Notes under the pieces: model-generated
Databases searched by the model: none
Seen by the model: only the letters and a program-made list of their open reading frames with translations
What the model was told of the DNA's origin: nothing
Program-made: the position numbers and the translations under genes
Part shown: in pieces, positions 1-11,300 of the stretch
Numbering within the stretch: position 1 is the first letter of the stretch
Layout of the letters: every line of letters begins with the position of its first letter
Assembly (NCBI GenBank): GCA_021292165.1
Contig: CM037880.1
Location: 138,510,564 to 138,574,563, forward strand
DNA: 64,000 bases
From: Shinisaurus crocodilurus
Taxonomy: Eukaryota; Chordata; Lepidosauria; Squamata; Shinisauridae
Reading direction: 5' to 3'

Positions 1-32
1 TAAACGAATCAAGCTGGTAGATTAAAATAAAA

Positions 33-505
33 TTACACATTAACTTTTCTTGCTTTTTTACTTGCAAATGCCTCAATTGTAGAATCAAGATTAAGCTCGT
101 TCAGCAAACCATTTTCAATGCACAACAGAGAGAGCGCATTTAAACGCTCCTGACCCATGGAAGACCTTAGTTCATTTTTCACATGTTTTAATGCTGAAAA
201 TGAATGCTCACCACTGCAGTTGCTGACCATTAAACACAAATACATGCGGAGGGTCACAAATGTATTTGGAAATGCACCGACTAGAGATTGTGCAATCATA
301 AACTTATACATTTGTGTTTCTTGACTCCCATGAATGTCTTGATTTGCAGTGGAAGATTGGTACATTTTGAAAATAGATGAAAACTGTACAATTTCATCTG
401 CAAACAGGGGTTCAAGATCTTCAGGATATTTTGACACTAGTGTAGTGGTTCTGGAACGTAGACTATCAGCTGCTAGAGTGCATATTTCTGATACAGCCCT
501 CTCAG
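33..505 (-). pseudogene. hAT transposase C-terminal fragment (dimerisation domain)
   Basis: The minus strand has an open frame of about 155 residues that ends at a stop near 33. It contains the hAT C-terminal dimerisation signature: an N-C-S-G-E-H-S-F-S-x-L-K-x-V-K-N core, then R-L-N-A-L-S-L-L-C-I-E. The same frame stays open upstream past 437 (residues like LAADSLRSRTTT) to about 505, with no ATG, so this is the tail of a longer protein and not a gene start. The closest type I recognise is the zinc-finger/TTF hAT family often annotated as zinc finger MYM-type protein 1-like. The N-terminal and catalytic parts are absent; the frame runs into unrelated sequence near 510. Its own element may extend left beyond the window. 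The family is fairly sure, the subfamily is not. Confidence 0.75.
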
Positions 506-1599
506 CCCTGCCGTTAACCGGGCCGGGGTTAGGGCTAGGTCAGTGAGAAGGGGGAGGGGGTGTCAGGCAAGTGAGCAGGCCTCCTGGGGCCCTCCAGATG
601 TTTTGCACTGCTGCAACCCCATAAGCCCTGACTATTGGTCATGTTAGCTAGGGCTTATGGGAGTTGTAGTCCAAAACATCTGGAGGGTAGCAGGTGGCCT
701 CCCGCGGAGCAATCTTTTGATCAGGGAGTGTTTGAGGGTTCAGGCGAAGAAACAGGCCGTGCAGCGGCAGCAGCAGCAGCGGGGCCCACCCCGGGAAATG
801 CCGGCCCGGCTGCCTGGCCCACCTGCAGGGGGGGCGCCGGCGCGCAACAGCAAGTCCCGCTCTCGAGCCCGGGGCAAGGCGCTGCGGACAAGGCCGGCCG
901 CCTCCCTCCCTCCCGCCCTCGCCGGCCCTTGGCTTTGGGCCCGCTGCACAGGCCAGACCGCGTCACGGCGCTTCCCCCACAGGGGCCCCTGAGCTTCGGG
1001 CCCTCGGCGGGGCTTCCGTGTGGAGCGGGCCGGCGGCGTGCTGCGAGACACACCGACCGGGCCTCCCCCGTCCCCGCGCAACAGCGCTGCCCCTCGCCCC
1101 CGGAGACGCCCCTCGGAAGGCGCCGCCTGCCCGGAGGGATCCCGCGCAGCCAAAACATACCACGGAGCGCGGCCCCGGAGAGCGCGCAAAAGGCTGAATC
1201 GAGCAGGCGGCCGGAGAGGGGGGAGGTGGCGGCGGGTGGGCGGGCAGGCGGGCGCTGTGCCTCTGCCTCTGCCCGGGACGCGCTGCCCGATTGCCGCCAG
1301 TGCCACGGGGCGACGGAGGCGGCTGGCCAACGCGTTCGTCGCCCACTCGCCCCGGCCCCCGCAGGCAGCAGCGCATCCGGCCGTGCAGCGCAGGGGGCGG
1401 AGCCAGGCGGGCGGGCGGGGCGGAGCTGGACTGGCCCCGCCCTGTTGGCAGCGGGGCGTGGCGGGGCGGGGCGAGCGGCCCGCAAGCCTCCGGGGAGCAG
1501 GCTGGACAGAGGTGCGTCCCTATTGTGGGCCAGTGGGCCTATTTTATGGTAGGGGCCTGGAGCTGCAGCTCCAATAGCCCCTATCTTAATCCGGCCCTG
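500..1599 (-). mobile_element. Partial CpG-rich hAT element; one terminus at 1599
   Basis: Read on the minus strand from 1599, the sequence begins CAGGGCCGGATTAAGA and stays close to identical for about 70 bp to the left end of the complete hAT element at 47722. The segment 721-1500 is extremely CpG- and GC-rich. The other terminus is not seen and may lie left of base 1, beyond the transposase fragment at 33-505. If so, fragment and terminus would belong to one internally rearranged element; this is an inference. The long open frames in 635-1577 on both strands are a by-product of GC richness and are not called as genes. Confidence 0.6.
580..698. mobile_element. Palindromic hAT-type MITE (degraded copy)
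   Basis: Inverted arms GCCCTCCAGATGTTTTG and CAAAACATCTGGAGGG face each other about 60 bp apart, with the family's inner motif GGGAGTTGTAGTCC in the right arm. The left inner arm is diverged. It lies inside or at the edge of the CpG-rich hAT block. No target duplication was recognised. Confidence 0.65.
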
Positions 1600-1661
1600 C
1601 TCTCCCCTCCCCTCCCTGTTCCTTTTTCATTTTGTATCATGTTCAATATATTGTAAGCCAA

Positions 1662-1813
1662 GCTGTGTGGATCTAGAACTGGCCTCCACAGTCACTTACG
1701 GACCCATCGCTAGAGTCTACACAATTTTATACAATTTCCTCTTTATATAATTTTCTTTTGTAATTTTATCCTGGAAGACAATCTTACTTGGTCACCACGA
1801 GTGATCACTTACA
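1662..1813 (+). mobile_element. 5'-truncated LINE 3' end (same family as 60756-62309)
   Basis: The sequence matches the last ~150 bp of the LINE copies at 53310-53434 and 62158-62290: the zinc-finger codons (GTGTGGATCTAGAACTGGCC), the stop, and the short 3' UTR ending in CACGAGTGATCAC. The 7-bp direct repeat AAGCCAA flanks it at 1655-1661 and 1813-1819, which fits a target-site duplication. It is more diverged than the two larger copies and has no trinucleotide tail. Confidence 0.75.
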
Positions 1814-1819
1814 AGCCAA

Positions 1820-2462
1820 TGTGAGCTTCCTTGAGTGTATTGGCAGAAGGGTGGTGTATAGATGTCATAAATAAAATAAATTGTAACAGTCATAACCACA
1901 TAATAATTACTGCCTATGGAAAGGTTGAGGAGATTGGCTCTTCACCCTGTCCAGTGGAAGGGGCATTTAGTGGTAGGTTTTGAATCAGCAACTTGAAGCA
2001 AAGAACATGAACCAAGAACCTCACGACGGAGTACAACTGTGGATTAAGTTGCACATTTATAGCACAACTTACAAAAATGTAATGATGCAGTGTTCATTGG
2101 CAAACTGCTGCAGCTATATAGAGGGATTAATAAATTTTGAATAAAACAAATAAAATCTATTCCCAATGTTGTGGTAACAAATCTGGAGATATCAGCGGGT
2201 TCGTATAAATGCCAGCTTTGTTAGACACACACAATGATTAAAATCCGTGGTTACTGAGGGGAAAAAATAGCATTGGTGTTGAAACAAATGTTATTTACAT
2301 AGTTCCAAGACAGAGAATGTGAGAATATTCCAGATCATTTCCAAATAGGACCAGTGATGCAACCCTTTTTTGGTAATGAATGATATAGTGCAGAATTTGT
2401 AAAAAAGAAAAGAAGAGGAGGGAGTGATTTGCTTTGATAGTGATACATCCTATTTTGTTCTA
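1820..2462. other. Intergenic, no gene seen
   Basis: AT-rich sequence without a convincing open frame or recognised repeat. Confidence 0.5.
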
Positions 2463-2700
2463 AAGCATCCTTCCCCAACCTTGCACCCTCTAGATGTATG
2501 GGACTACAACTCCCATCATCTCCTGCTGACTGTAGTCCAGAGATGGGCAACTTGTGCCCCCACAGCTGTTTTGGCCTACAACTCCCATTATCCTTCACCA
2601 TTGGCTATGCTAGCTAGGGCTCATGGGAGCTGTAGGCCAAAACATCTGGAGGGCCACAAGTTCTCCACCCCTGCTGTAGTCTAACATAGCAGGAGGGCAC
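2463..2700. mobile_element. Older palindromic MITE, split by the copy at 2538-2673
   Basis: The left part (TTCCCCAACCTTGCACCCTC, then GGGACTACAACTCCCATCA) and a short right part (AGCAGGAGGGCACC) look like the two ends of an old member of the palindromic family. A younger member is inserted between them. Confidence 0.5.
2538..2673. mobile_element. Palindromic hAT-type MITE with perfect 8-bp TSD
   Basis: The element begins CAGAGATGGGCAACTTGTG and ends CACAAGTTCTCCACCCCTG. The inner arms are TTTTGGCCTACAACTCCCAT and its near reverse complement. The 8-bp repeat CTGTAGTC flanks it exactly at 2530-2537 and 2674-2681. An 8-bp duplication with central TA and CAG...CTG ends indicates a hAT origin. 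Confidence 0.85.
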
Positions 2701-4310
2701 CGTGGCCATGCTGACTGGCATTATATGGGTTAGGTATATTTCACAATCTAGTAATGGATTCCGGGCATAAGAGTAAGGAATACCAGCCACCACGCCCACC
2801 TCTTTAGAATGCCTTCCCCATTCACTGCAATGCATGAAGATGATCCATGTAAACATGGCATTTGCAAGTGAGAATGGGTTCTCTCCATAGACATGGGTGT
2901 GGACTAGTCCCAACAAATAGGACGTCCCTCAGCTCAGATATCACCTCAACAGGTAAAGTCCTGAACTTGGAATTAAGACTGGGATGTAGCCTCTGCAGAT
3001 TACATATGTCTAGGCCCCAGAGCTCTCTTTAGCTGCAGGAGGGAATGGGGGTATACAACATCAGCCCCAGTAATTGGCAGGCAATATGAAGCCTTTGGAT
3101 TGATCAGACCTATTATAAATACAAGGCCTCTAAACTGATCAGACCTGAGCCTGGCATTCTGCTATTGTCTAGTCAACAGAGCAGTACTTTCTGCTGGCTG
3201 GCCTTCAGGCTCCAGGGCAGAGCTGGCAAGAGCACCCAGCACCTTGGGCAGCTACCAGGACCCAAGCTAGTGTTCATGGTGAGCTCTCTCACCTGTTTCC
3301 CTGCCCATAGGCTTATGACAGCAGCAGCAGCTACATTTGGGAAGCTGCCGAGCATTTTAAATTTCCCACAGTGCAGTGTAGGAAATTTTAAACAGCTGGC
3401 AACTTGCAGCTACCTGAGACAGATTGTGGCACTGCTTCTGGTACCCACCACTTGCCACCACCAGTAAATCCACCAGTGGGGAGCAGTGATGTCCAAGGGG
3501 AGCTTCAATGGTGTTGGGGTGGGGCCCACCAGATGATGCTTTGTCAGAGGTCCCTCTCATCTGGAGCTGGTCCTGGCTCCGGGTTTCACAGCTCAAGCCC
3601 CTGACATCAGGAATATGAGCTAGAGAACACATCCTCCAGTCCTAGATTCAGATACGGTTACCCACAGCCTTGGTCCTATGGTTAGATAACTTATTTTTAA
3701 ATACTGACATAAATACTGAAATACAGCTCCCAGTACTAGAAAATATTAAATGTTTCCCTGTGTGCCTTGAATGTTTCTTCTCCATTCATTCTTTTGCTGT
3801 TTGATTCTCTTCAGGTAGTTATGTCTGCATGGGAACTTCTTCCTTCACAGTGCTATTTATGCTATTAAAATGTAGTGCTGGCTTTTTCATTTCATTTTGT
3901 TTATAATGCATTACTTTTCGTGATTCATGTCTCCAGCTTGGCTAAAATACTAATCACGTGGATTTATTTTTTTTAAATGATAAAGTTCAAATACAGATCT
4001 GTGGCACCAGCAAGGAGAGAATTCCCTTCATTAATACTGGAAGTTCTTTTAATTTATACTCTAAAGTATTTTCACTCCAAGGGATGTTGCTAGTCATTTT
4101 GACTTTTTTTTTTTTAAACAACTGTGAGCCAATAAGTAATTCCATTTCCTCCCAGATACCAGACCAAACATTCTTGTTGAGAATGTGGGTTGAACAGAAT
4201 CACACAAGGAAACAGATGTTCAGGTTTTCACCATCACACCGGATTCCAGCATGAGTGTCCCATGCTACCAAAGATGCTAAAGTAGCAAGACCAAACCTGC
4301 TGTTCTTGCT
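2701..4310. other. Intergenic, no gene seen
   Basis: No exon-like frame, RNA gene or repeat that I recognise. The open frames of 60-100 codons overlap on both strands and have no family signature. Confidence 0.5.
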
Positions 4311-4445
4311 GTAACATGTTTAATGTATTTATTTTATATTGTTTTTACATCGGTTTTATATTGTATTATATGTATTATTGATGTAAACCCCCTCAAGATT
4401 TTAGGATATCAAACTGCACAGAAGTAGTAATAAATAAAATCATGT
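4311..4445 (+). repeat. Probable LINE 3' tail fragment
   Basis: T-rich 3'-UTR-like sequence (TTTATTTTATATTGTTTTTA) is followed by a CCCTCAAGATTTTAGG-type stretch and an AATAAATAAAA end. This resembles the tail of the CR1-type copies at 7080-7200 and 35030-35230, but it is too short for a firm call. Confidence 0.4.
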
Positions 4446-5089
4446 GAACTGCTTTGGAAATTTGGAGTGTGTTTTGGTTTCACACACGCATGTCCATACA
4501 CTGAACTCTGAATGTATCACCTCACCCCACATTTGTAACATCAATTGGATTTATGTGTGACACAGAGGCACTGCAGTGCACAGTGGGAAAATTCATAGCA
4601 CACACCAAGTTCTAACCTAGCACGCCAGTCACATGTAGGCATTTGTGCTGGATGCCACTGGTGTCAATAAATTCAGTACATGGCAGTGCAGTGCAAATAA
4701 ATGCCTTGCCAGCTGATGCAAGTGGACCTTAGCATGGCTGAGCATCTTTCCGCAGCCCTGATGGAGCCATGATTATAAGCCTATGCCACTGATGAAATTG
4801 AGGAGATACCAGATTAAAACAATAACTAAAATAAGGGAACAACCTATCCCAGGAGGAGGTTGGCATTGGCATAGGACTGAATGGAGCTCTTTTTCCTTTC
4901 TCTTCCTCTCAGCTGTTCCTTGGTGCACACACAGTCCAGTCCAGTGACTACTGTACAAATCCAAGATTGGAGTAACTAATGTTGGGGGGGGGTGTCTGGA
5001 GAGGAGAGACCAATAGCTGCCACTGAGTGTAAGGAGCACACATGGGCCTTCCAATGCGTGGCATGAGCATCGGTCTCTGATATGTGAAC

Positions 5090-7200
5090 CAGTATGTGGT
5101 TGCTGGCCAACTCCAGACACCCTTGAATGAAACTGATTATCTAGATCCATTTCAATCAGGCTTCAGGCCTGGTCTTGGAATGGAAACTCCTTGGTCACCC
5201 TGTGGGATGACCTTTGCCAAGAGGGGAACCGGGGGAGTATGACCCTGTTGATTCTCTTGGACTTCTCAGCAGTTTTAAATGCTATCAGTCATGGTATCCT
5301 TCTGCATAGGCTCTCTGGGCTGTGTGTGTTGGAGGTACTATGCTGCAGTGGTTCTGCTCCTACTTGGATGGCTAATTCCAACAGGTGGTGCTGGGAATTA
5401 TTGCTGCCTCTGGTTATGCCACGAGGTGCCTCAGGGCTCTATTTTATCCCCCATGCTGTTCAACACCTACATGAAACCACTGGGGGAGCTTATCTGAAGA
5501 TACGGACTGAGGTGTCACCAATATGCAGATGACACCCAGCAGTATCTCTCCTTTTCATCAAATTCAGGTGAGGCAGTGGGTTTTCTGAATCAGTGGCTGG
5601 GTGTAGTAATGGACTGGATGAAGGCCAATAAACTGAGACTCAATCCAGACGAGACGGAGGTACTATTAGTATTGTTCTGTTCTTCTGCCCAGATGAGTGA
5701 TATTCAACCTGTTCTGGAGGGGGTTGCAACCCCCCCCCCCCAAGGATCAGGAGGTTCATAGCTTGGGGGTGCTTTTGGATCCAACATTGTCACTGGAGGC
5801 ATCCATCAATGGCCTTGTTGGCAGGCAACATCTTTTATCAACTTAGTATAGGTATAACCTCAACCCTATTTGGACAGAGATGAGGGCCGGCGCTACCGCT
5901 AGGCGAACTAGGCAGCTGCCTAGGGCGCGTGGCTGGAGGGGCCCCAGAAATGCTTCACTCCTGCCAGACGACTCTTCCTTGCCGCCGCCGGGACTGCTGG
6001 GCGACGCGCTGCCCGCCTGCTGCTCGGGGAGCCCGGATCTGTCAGTGAGGCGGCTGGGCGGGGCAGCCGCGGAGACGCCACTGGCGACAAAGGCACCACC
6101 AGGTCAGTGCGGGGGTATTGCGGGCGCTGGGCGGGCTCGGGGTCGTGCTCGGCTTTCCTTGGCGGGGGTGCCTCTTCCTGAGCTAGGCCGGGTCAGGAGT
6201 GCACGTGGTGGCGGCGACCGGAGATGCTGCATGGAGCCTCCGCGCGGTGGGTGCGGTGAGGCCGGCTTGGCAGCGGGGAAAGCGGCTGCCTGGAAACGGG
6301 TCCCGGAGGCGCCGCTGCCTCCAGGCCCGCGGAGGCCTGCTGGCCCCGGTGGCGGGGCCAGGGCGGGGGGGCGCAGGGCAAGCAGGCGTTTCCTGGCTGT
6401 TTTGCTCCGGATCCCCCCCCGGCACGAGAGGGGGGGCGCTAAATATAATTTTGCCTAGGGCGCCAAACTGCCTTGCACCGCTCCTGACAGAGATGGCCTA
6501 GCTACCGTTACCCATGCTCTGGTAACCTCACATTTAGATTAATGTAATGTGTTATATGTGGGGGCTGCCATTGAAAATGGTCCAGAAACTTAAGCTGGTC
6601 CAAAATAGGGCAGCAAGCTTGTTAACAGGGCCTGCCAATTTGCTTATATTACACCAGTGCTTTATGGTCTGCACTGGCTGCCAGTCCATTTCTAGGCCCA
6701 ATTCAAAGTGCTGATATTAACCTACAATTCCCTAAACAGCTCAAGGCCAGGTTACCTGAAGGATCGTCTCCTTCCATATAGACCTGCCTAGACCCTAAGA
6801 TCATCCTCAGAGGGCCTTCTCCAGGTGCCCCCCCCCAAATAAGGTGAGGTAGGTGGCTACTAAAGAGAGCCTTTTCAGTGGTGGCACCCTGGTTGTGGAA
6901 TGCCATCCTAAGAGAGGCTCACCTCGCATCTACATTGTGATCATTTTGGTGCCAGGTGAAGACCTTTTCATTTCCCCAGGCTTTTTAGTTATAAAAACTG
7001 CATTAGTGCATTTTTAGATCTTTGCACTGCTGCTGCTTTTTACCCTGGTTTATACTTTGGTTTTATTCCATTTTAAACTTAAGGTTTTTATATTATGTTT
7101 TACTATGTTATTGTATTTTATGGTTTTATGTTTTGTTTTGCGAACCACTCAGAGAGCTTTGGCTATTGGCCGGTATAGAAATGTAACAAACAAACAAACA
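5090..7200 (+). pseudogene. CR1-type LINE reverse transcriptase remnant, split by a hAT insertion
   Basis: Conceptual pieces in shifting frames spell out reverse-transcriptase landmarks of reptile CR1-type LINEs: a DYLDPFQSGFRPG block near 5130-5170, the PQGSILSPMLFNTYMKPLGE block near 5430-5495, the YADDTQ catalytic region near 5522-5545, and WMKANKLRLNPDETEVLLV near 5605-5670. After the 605-bp insertion at 5882-6486 the C-terminal region and 3' UTR resume (LYGLHWLPV-like near 6660-6690, then a T-rich UTR) and end in a CAAA-type tail near 7185-7200. Several stops and frameshifts make it non-coding. The 5' half, including the endonuclease, is missing. Confidence 0.8.
5882..6486. mobile_element. 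CpG-rich non-autonomous hAT element, 605 bp, perfect TSD
   Basis: The left end is GAGGGCCGGCGCTACCGCTA; the right end, reverse-complemented, begins CAGGAGCGGTGCAAGGCAG. That is an imperfect terminal inverted repeat of the CAGGRCCGGYGC type. The 8-bp repeat ACAGAGAT flanks it at 5874-5881 and 6487-6494, and the host CR1 sequence resumes after it. A second copy at 45342-45965 shares about 70 bp at each end. The middle is CpG-rich and partly different from that copy. The long frame across 5880-6458 has no protein signature and is not called as a gene. Confidence 0.85.
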
Positions 7201-9207
7201 CAAAACAAGGGCCAGTCAGGAAGAGTGATAGAAAAAAGAAGGCTCCATTGATCCCTGTGCTGATCCCTATGTGGCAATGAATTGTGTCCAAATGCCATAG
7301 CAATCATATTTTTAGAGGGAAACGTGATTTGAACATGTGCCATGAAGAATGGAGCGGAGGATAGGGAAAATTAATGTCAGCTAATTCAGTAGCTAAGCAG
7401 AGATTTAAATGTAGGCCTCCCTACTTCAGGTCTAACACTGGCACATTCCTAAGTGATTTCAAGGACATGACATTATTCTAAATAAATGATATACTACATA
7501 AAGAACATGTTCATATGTATTAATAGCACATTATATAATACCTACATTTGATAGGTTCCTGGCTATCTTCTTTATAATAAGGTCTGACCCCCTGTAGCAT
7601 GCAACAAGCGTCTAATGAGCCGTGCAGGGTCCTGTAAGTTCTTCATTGTTGCAAATGCCTGTCACTAATCTGTGCCATTTATTCTAATAATGAGCAAATC
7701 AGATGATATTTGGTGCAATGGAAATATGCACAATCTGTTTTACTGATGTAGCAATTTCATACCAAGGGTTGGATCTGGATTTACCCTGTTGGCAGAATTG
7801 GACTTCCTCGCCCCCTCCTTCCCACAGCAGCCACTCCAGCCCCCTGAAAATGCTACACAGAGAGTCAGGAGACCCTGGGACCTCCCACGAGTGAAGCCCT
7901 TTCTCTTGTGGAAGGTTTCTTCCTCTCATGGAAAGCAGATCCTGGATCCAGCCCCAAATGTTTTGCTGTTCTGTGGCAGCAGATGTGTCATAGTTGCAAC
8001 TATCCTGCGATAAACATGGTCACAGGAATCAAATGTCAGTGGCTATTAGGCCAGGTCACATATTTATATTTATCACATGATGCCTAGGAATTTTAGATAG
8101 CTGGTGCAAGATGGCGCTCAGAGACTGAGCAACAAATCATCAGGTAGTCTTTCTCTCATTTTGTATTCACTCCGGTTTAGCTGTTTAGCCAGATGCCCCA
8201 AATATATTTTTTAAAAGAAGATAAGGTTTATTATCTTCATTTTATAGGTAGAATAATAGGTGTGCTTATGAGCAATCGGAAGATATGGCAAGTGCATCAT
8301 GCAGGGGCTCCCAAACAGAATCAAACGTACAAAAGTCCTATATACACAACTAAATAGCACCCAAAGTTTTCTCTGCATAGATTCTGTTTGCACTTCCAAC
8401 AGAGCAAATTAGTGGAGGTACAATGTTATGCAATAGGAACAATACTCTGGTAGTGTACCACTAATGATCATCAGAGGCATTGTCATTATAGGAATTAATA
8501 GCCAAGGTGTATAACACCAGTCTTAATTGGTTTCATGTGTATAAGTTGATCTTCTCTTTCCTCCAGTGACATGAACATCTTTGGTCATGCGAATGGTCCC
8601 TCACACACCGCTTATAATTACAGGCGTATCTAGAATGGAATTTCTTCCATAAGATTTGCAACTATTGCTTTGCATAAGGAGGAGGTACAAGCTGTATTCA
8701 GGTGTTTGGTACCTCTGCGTACCAAAGTCAAAATCTGTGAGCTAGTCCCACCCCCTGGACACCAAAATGTACCCTCACCATGCCTCCTCCCCCCAGCCAC
8801 CACATTTTGGGGTCTGTCTGAGTACAGATTAATGTGTATAGGGCTCCTTGCATCAAGATAGGAACCTGACTGGGTGTTATACCATCTCTTATACCACTCC
8901 TGAATAAAGCTACAGTCCACGCCATATTCCAAGTCTCAGGTTGTACCACCCGTTCTTCCTGTCGGCACTACACTTCCAGGTTTCCTTATGAAAAGGCTTG
9001 TACCTCATTAAAAAGATGCCAGCATTTCCCAGTTTTGTCTTGCCTTCCCCTTCATTGTCCAGCTCCACCTCCTTCATTTTCAGAGCTTTAAGAAAAACAT
9101 GCAGAATTTTACCTTAAGACAACACTGAGAGTGACAGTTTCACACAAATAAAAAATAATAAAAAGAGGTAACAGGGACTACAGTTTGCTTTTAAGGTTTA
9201 GATTTAA
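7201..9207. other. Intergenic, no gene seen
   Basis: Mostly AT-rich, apparently single-copy sequence without exon-like frames or recognised repeats. Confidence 0.5.
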
Positions 9208-9237
9208 GGGAGGAGGAGGAGGAGGAGGAGGAGGAGG
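9208..9237. repeat. (GGA)n microsatellite
   Basis: About ten pure GGA units on the plus strand, in a purine-rich neighbourhood. Confidence 0.95.
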
Positions 9238-9239
9238 CA

Positions 9240-10170
9240 GCGAGGCAGAGGAGGATGCAAGAAATGGTGAATTGCCACACAGCCATTAATCAACCTAAGG
9301 AATGGGCATAATTGCCTCCTGTATTGCTTGTTGGCACTTGAAAACACCGAATGAGAGCATCTTTTTAGGATCCAAAGGAAATCCCATTCATGTTTTCAGA
9401 GACATTGCCCAAATGTTTTCTTAGCCCAGTGCTTTAGCGATTTGCCCTTAAAACAAACAGCACTGGCCACACTGTTAGGGCCAAACTACGTAGATGTGAC
9501 ATCATCATACACACAATAAGAAATGGGTGGGATATTAACTCTTCTCCCCCACACACAGACACACACACTGCAGGCCTGATCCAAATCTGGGCCCCTGGGC
9601 CTTCTATTTGCGTTGGAAGAAAACCTCCCACTTGTGCCAATCAGTGCAGGCTCCGGGTTTTTGAGGGCCCTTTGGCAAGACATCCTCAGTGAGTTCTACC
9701 TTCTCACCGCCATTGTCACCAGCTGCTATTACTCCTCAACATCTCTCCTCTTTTTCATCATTGCTACTACTTGCTTCCTTGAAAGGGAGAGAGTCAGTGA
9801 GCAAGTAGGCAGTGGCATCTACTCTCTTCCTTCTCGCCACCACCATCACTTTGGGCCAGAGTGAGAGGCAGGTGAGCAAGCAGGTTCCAGTGGTGAAGAG
9901 GAATAGCAACTCCAAGGTGTTCTTTTTAGTGGGCCCCTTCTGGGGTGTGGGCCCTCAGCAGGTGCCCAACCATGCCTACCCTTGACGCCAGCCCTGGCAC
10001 CAATGGAAGCTTTCCTTCCTCCCAATGCAAAAAGCAGATAGGCCCCTGCACCCAATCCAGATTTAAAGCCTGCTACCCGCCTCTACCAGGTTCCCAAACC
10101 TGCTATTTACTTTTTTAAAAAATGCACAAAAACACAATTGCTAATTGCATGAATGGCTGGCATCATGTTT
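9240..10170. other. Intergenic, no gene seen
   Basis: No recognisable exon or repeat. A short CA-rich tract lies near 9550-9570. Confidence 0.45.
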
Positions 10171-10171
10171 A

Positions 10172-10400
10172 GTTTCTTCCTCAGTCAACCAAATTCTGCC
10201 CCTTCCATCAAGCTCCCCACATAACCAAAATGAAGCGCTTATGCCTTTCAATGTATGGTTCATGTGAACTGCAACTCAGCCAAGTCTACATGTGAATCAG
10301 TGGCACTAGACAAAGACACAAGAGATGATGGTGGTGACAATAGGTTCAAGACTGGTAGGTGACAGTCTTGAAATCCCAGTAGTGGGTTTTTCCATCCACA
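10172..10400. repeat. Unnamed repeat R, copy 1
   Basis: This segment (from GTTTCTTCCTCAGTCAACC to CCATCCACACTTAGAACA) aligns along its length with 18714-18965. Both copies continue into the first bases of the same minus-strand SINE (ACATAGGAAGCTGCC). I do not recognise the family. Confidence 0.7.
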
Positions 10401-10401
10401 C

Positions 10402-10722
10402 TTAGAACATAGGAAGCTGCCTTATGCTGAGTCAGACCCTTGTTCCATCTAGCCCAGGGCTCTCCAACCTGGACTACAGCTCCCAGAATCCCTTGCCATT
10501 AGCCATGCTGGCTGGGTATGCTGGGAGCTGTAGGCCAGCAACATCTGGGGACCCAAGGTTGGAGAGCCCTGATCTAGCCCAATATTGTTGGCACTGAATG
10601 GCAGCAGCTCTCCAGGGTTTCAGGCAGGCATTTTTCTGGCCCTCCCTGGAGATGCTGGGGATTGAACCTGGGACCTTCTGGATACAAAGCATGTGCTGTA
10701 CCCGCTGAGCTACAGTCCCACC
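10402..10722 (-). mobile_element. tRNA-derived SINE, minus strand, split by a MITE
   Basis: On the minus strand it starts with a tRNA-like head: TGTAGCTCAGCGGGTA (A-box region), then CCCAGGTTCAATCCCCAGC (B box). The body includes CTCCAGGGAGGG and GGAGAGCTGCTGCCA, and it ends CTTCCTATGTTCTAAG. A 116-bp palindromic element interrupts it at 10456-10571. It resembles a tRNA but lacks a foldable complete cloverleaf, so it is not a tRNA gene. Confidence 0.8.
10456..10571. mobile_element. Palindromic hAT-type MITE inside a SINE, perfect TSD
   Basis: The ends are CAGGGCTCTCCAACC and GGTTGGAGAGCCCTG. The 8-bp repeat ATCTAGCC flanks it at 10448-10455 and 10572-10579. Removing the element and one repeat restores the SINE sequence, so the insertion is younger than the SINE. 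Confidence 0.9.
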
Positions 10723-11065
10723 CCAAAGCTATGATCCCACCCCAAAGCTACAGTCCCACTTATTTTACAGTGCGAGATACTGAAAGCAGAGCTGGCTTGA
10801 CCAAGTTCAAAAGCAGATGCATCTCATGAGGCACACTTCTGCCCTTTCAATCAAATATTCGCAGAGGACAGTCACATTCAAATATTTTCACAGGTTCCAT
10901 TACTGGAAATCTCATTGCTGCAATTCTTGAAATGTTACACGTTGGATTGTATATCCCACATGGTCATTGTGGATATCAAAATGCAACAAGCTGAAATAAA
11001 TCAACACATTGTAAATTAAATGGCCATGAAATAAATGAAAAAGTTGCTTCAGTGTTATACAAGTT

Positions 11066-11300
11066 ACATAGAATCATAGAGTTGGAAAGGGCCCTGTAGG
11101 CCCAAATGTGGGAAATCAGGAGCTAGAGCATCCCCAGCAGGCAGCTGACAAGACTTTGCTAGAGACCTCCAGTGATGGCGAGGCCTCCGCCCCTCTAGGT
11201 ATTTGGTTCCACTGTCAAACGGTTCTTCCTGTGAAGAAGTTTGTCCTAATGTTCAACTGAAATCTTCCCTCCTGTAACTTAAACCCATTAAACTTAAGTT
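11066..11300 (-). pseudogene. CR1-type LINE 3' fragment, minus strand
   Basis: The minus strand reads in broken frames like the CR1 C-terminus (a GFKLQEGRFQLNIRTNFFT-like stretch and a W-N-Q-I-P-R-E block). It finishes with a common reptile repeat end, CCAACTCTATGATTC. No 5' part is present. Confidence 0.7.

Noticed and set aside
635..1577. Long open frames on both strands
   Set aside because: They overlap in several frames within one CpG-rich block, have low-complexity Pro/Arg/Ala/Gly composition and no domain signature; stop codons are rare there only because of GC content.
10402..10722. tRNA gene on the minus strand
   Set aside because: A and B boxes are present, but the acceptor and anticodon stems do not form and the unit continues into a SINE body; other copies occur at 22526, 38630 and 56183.
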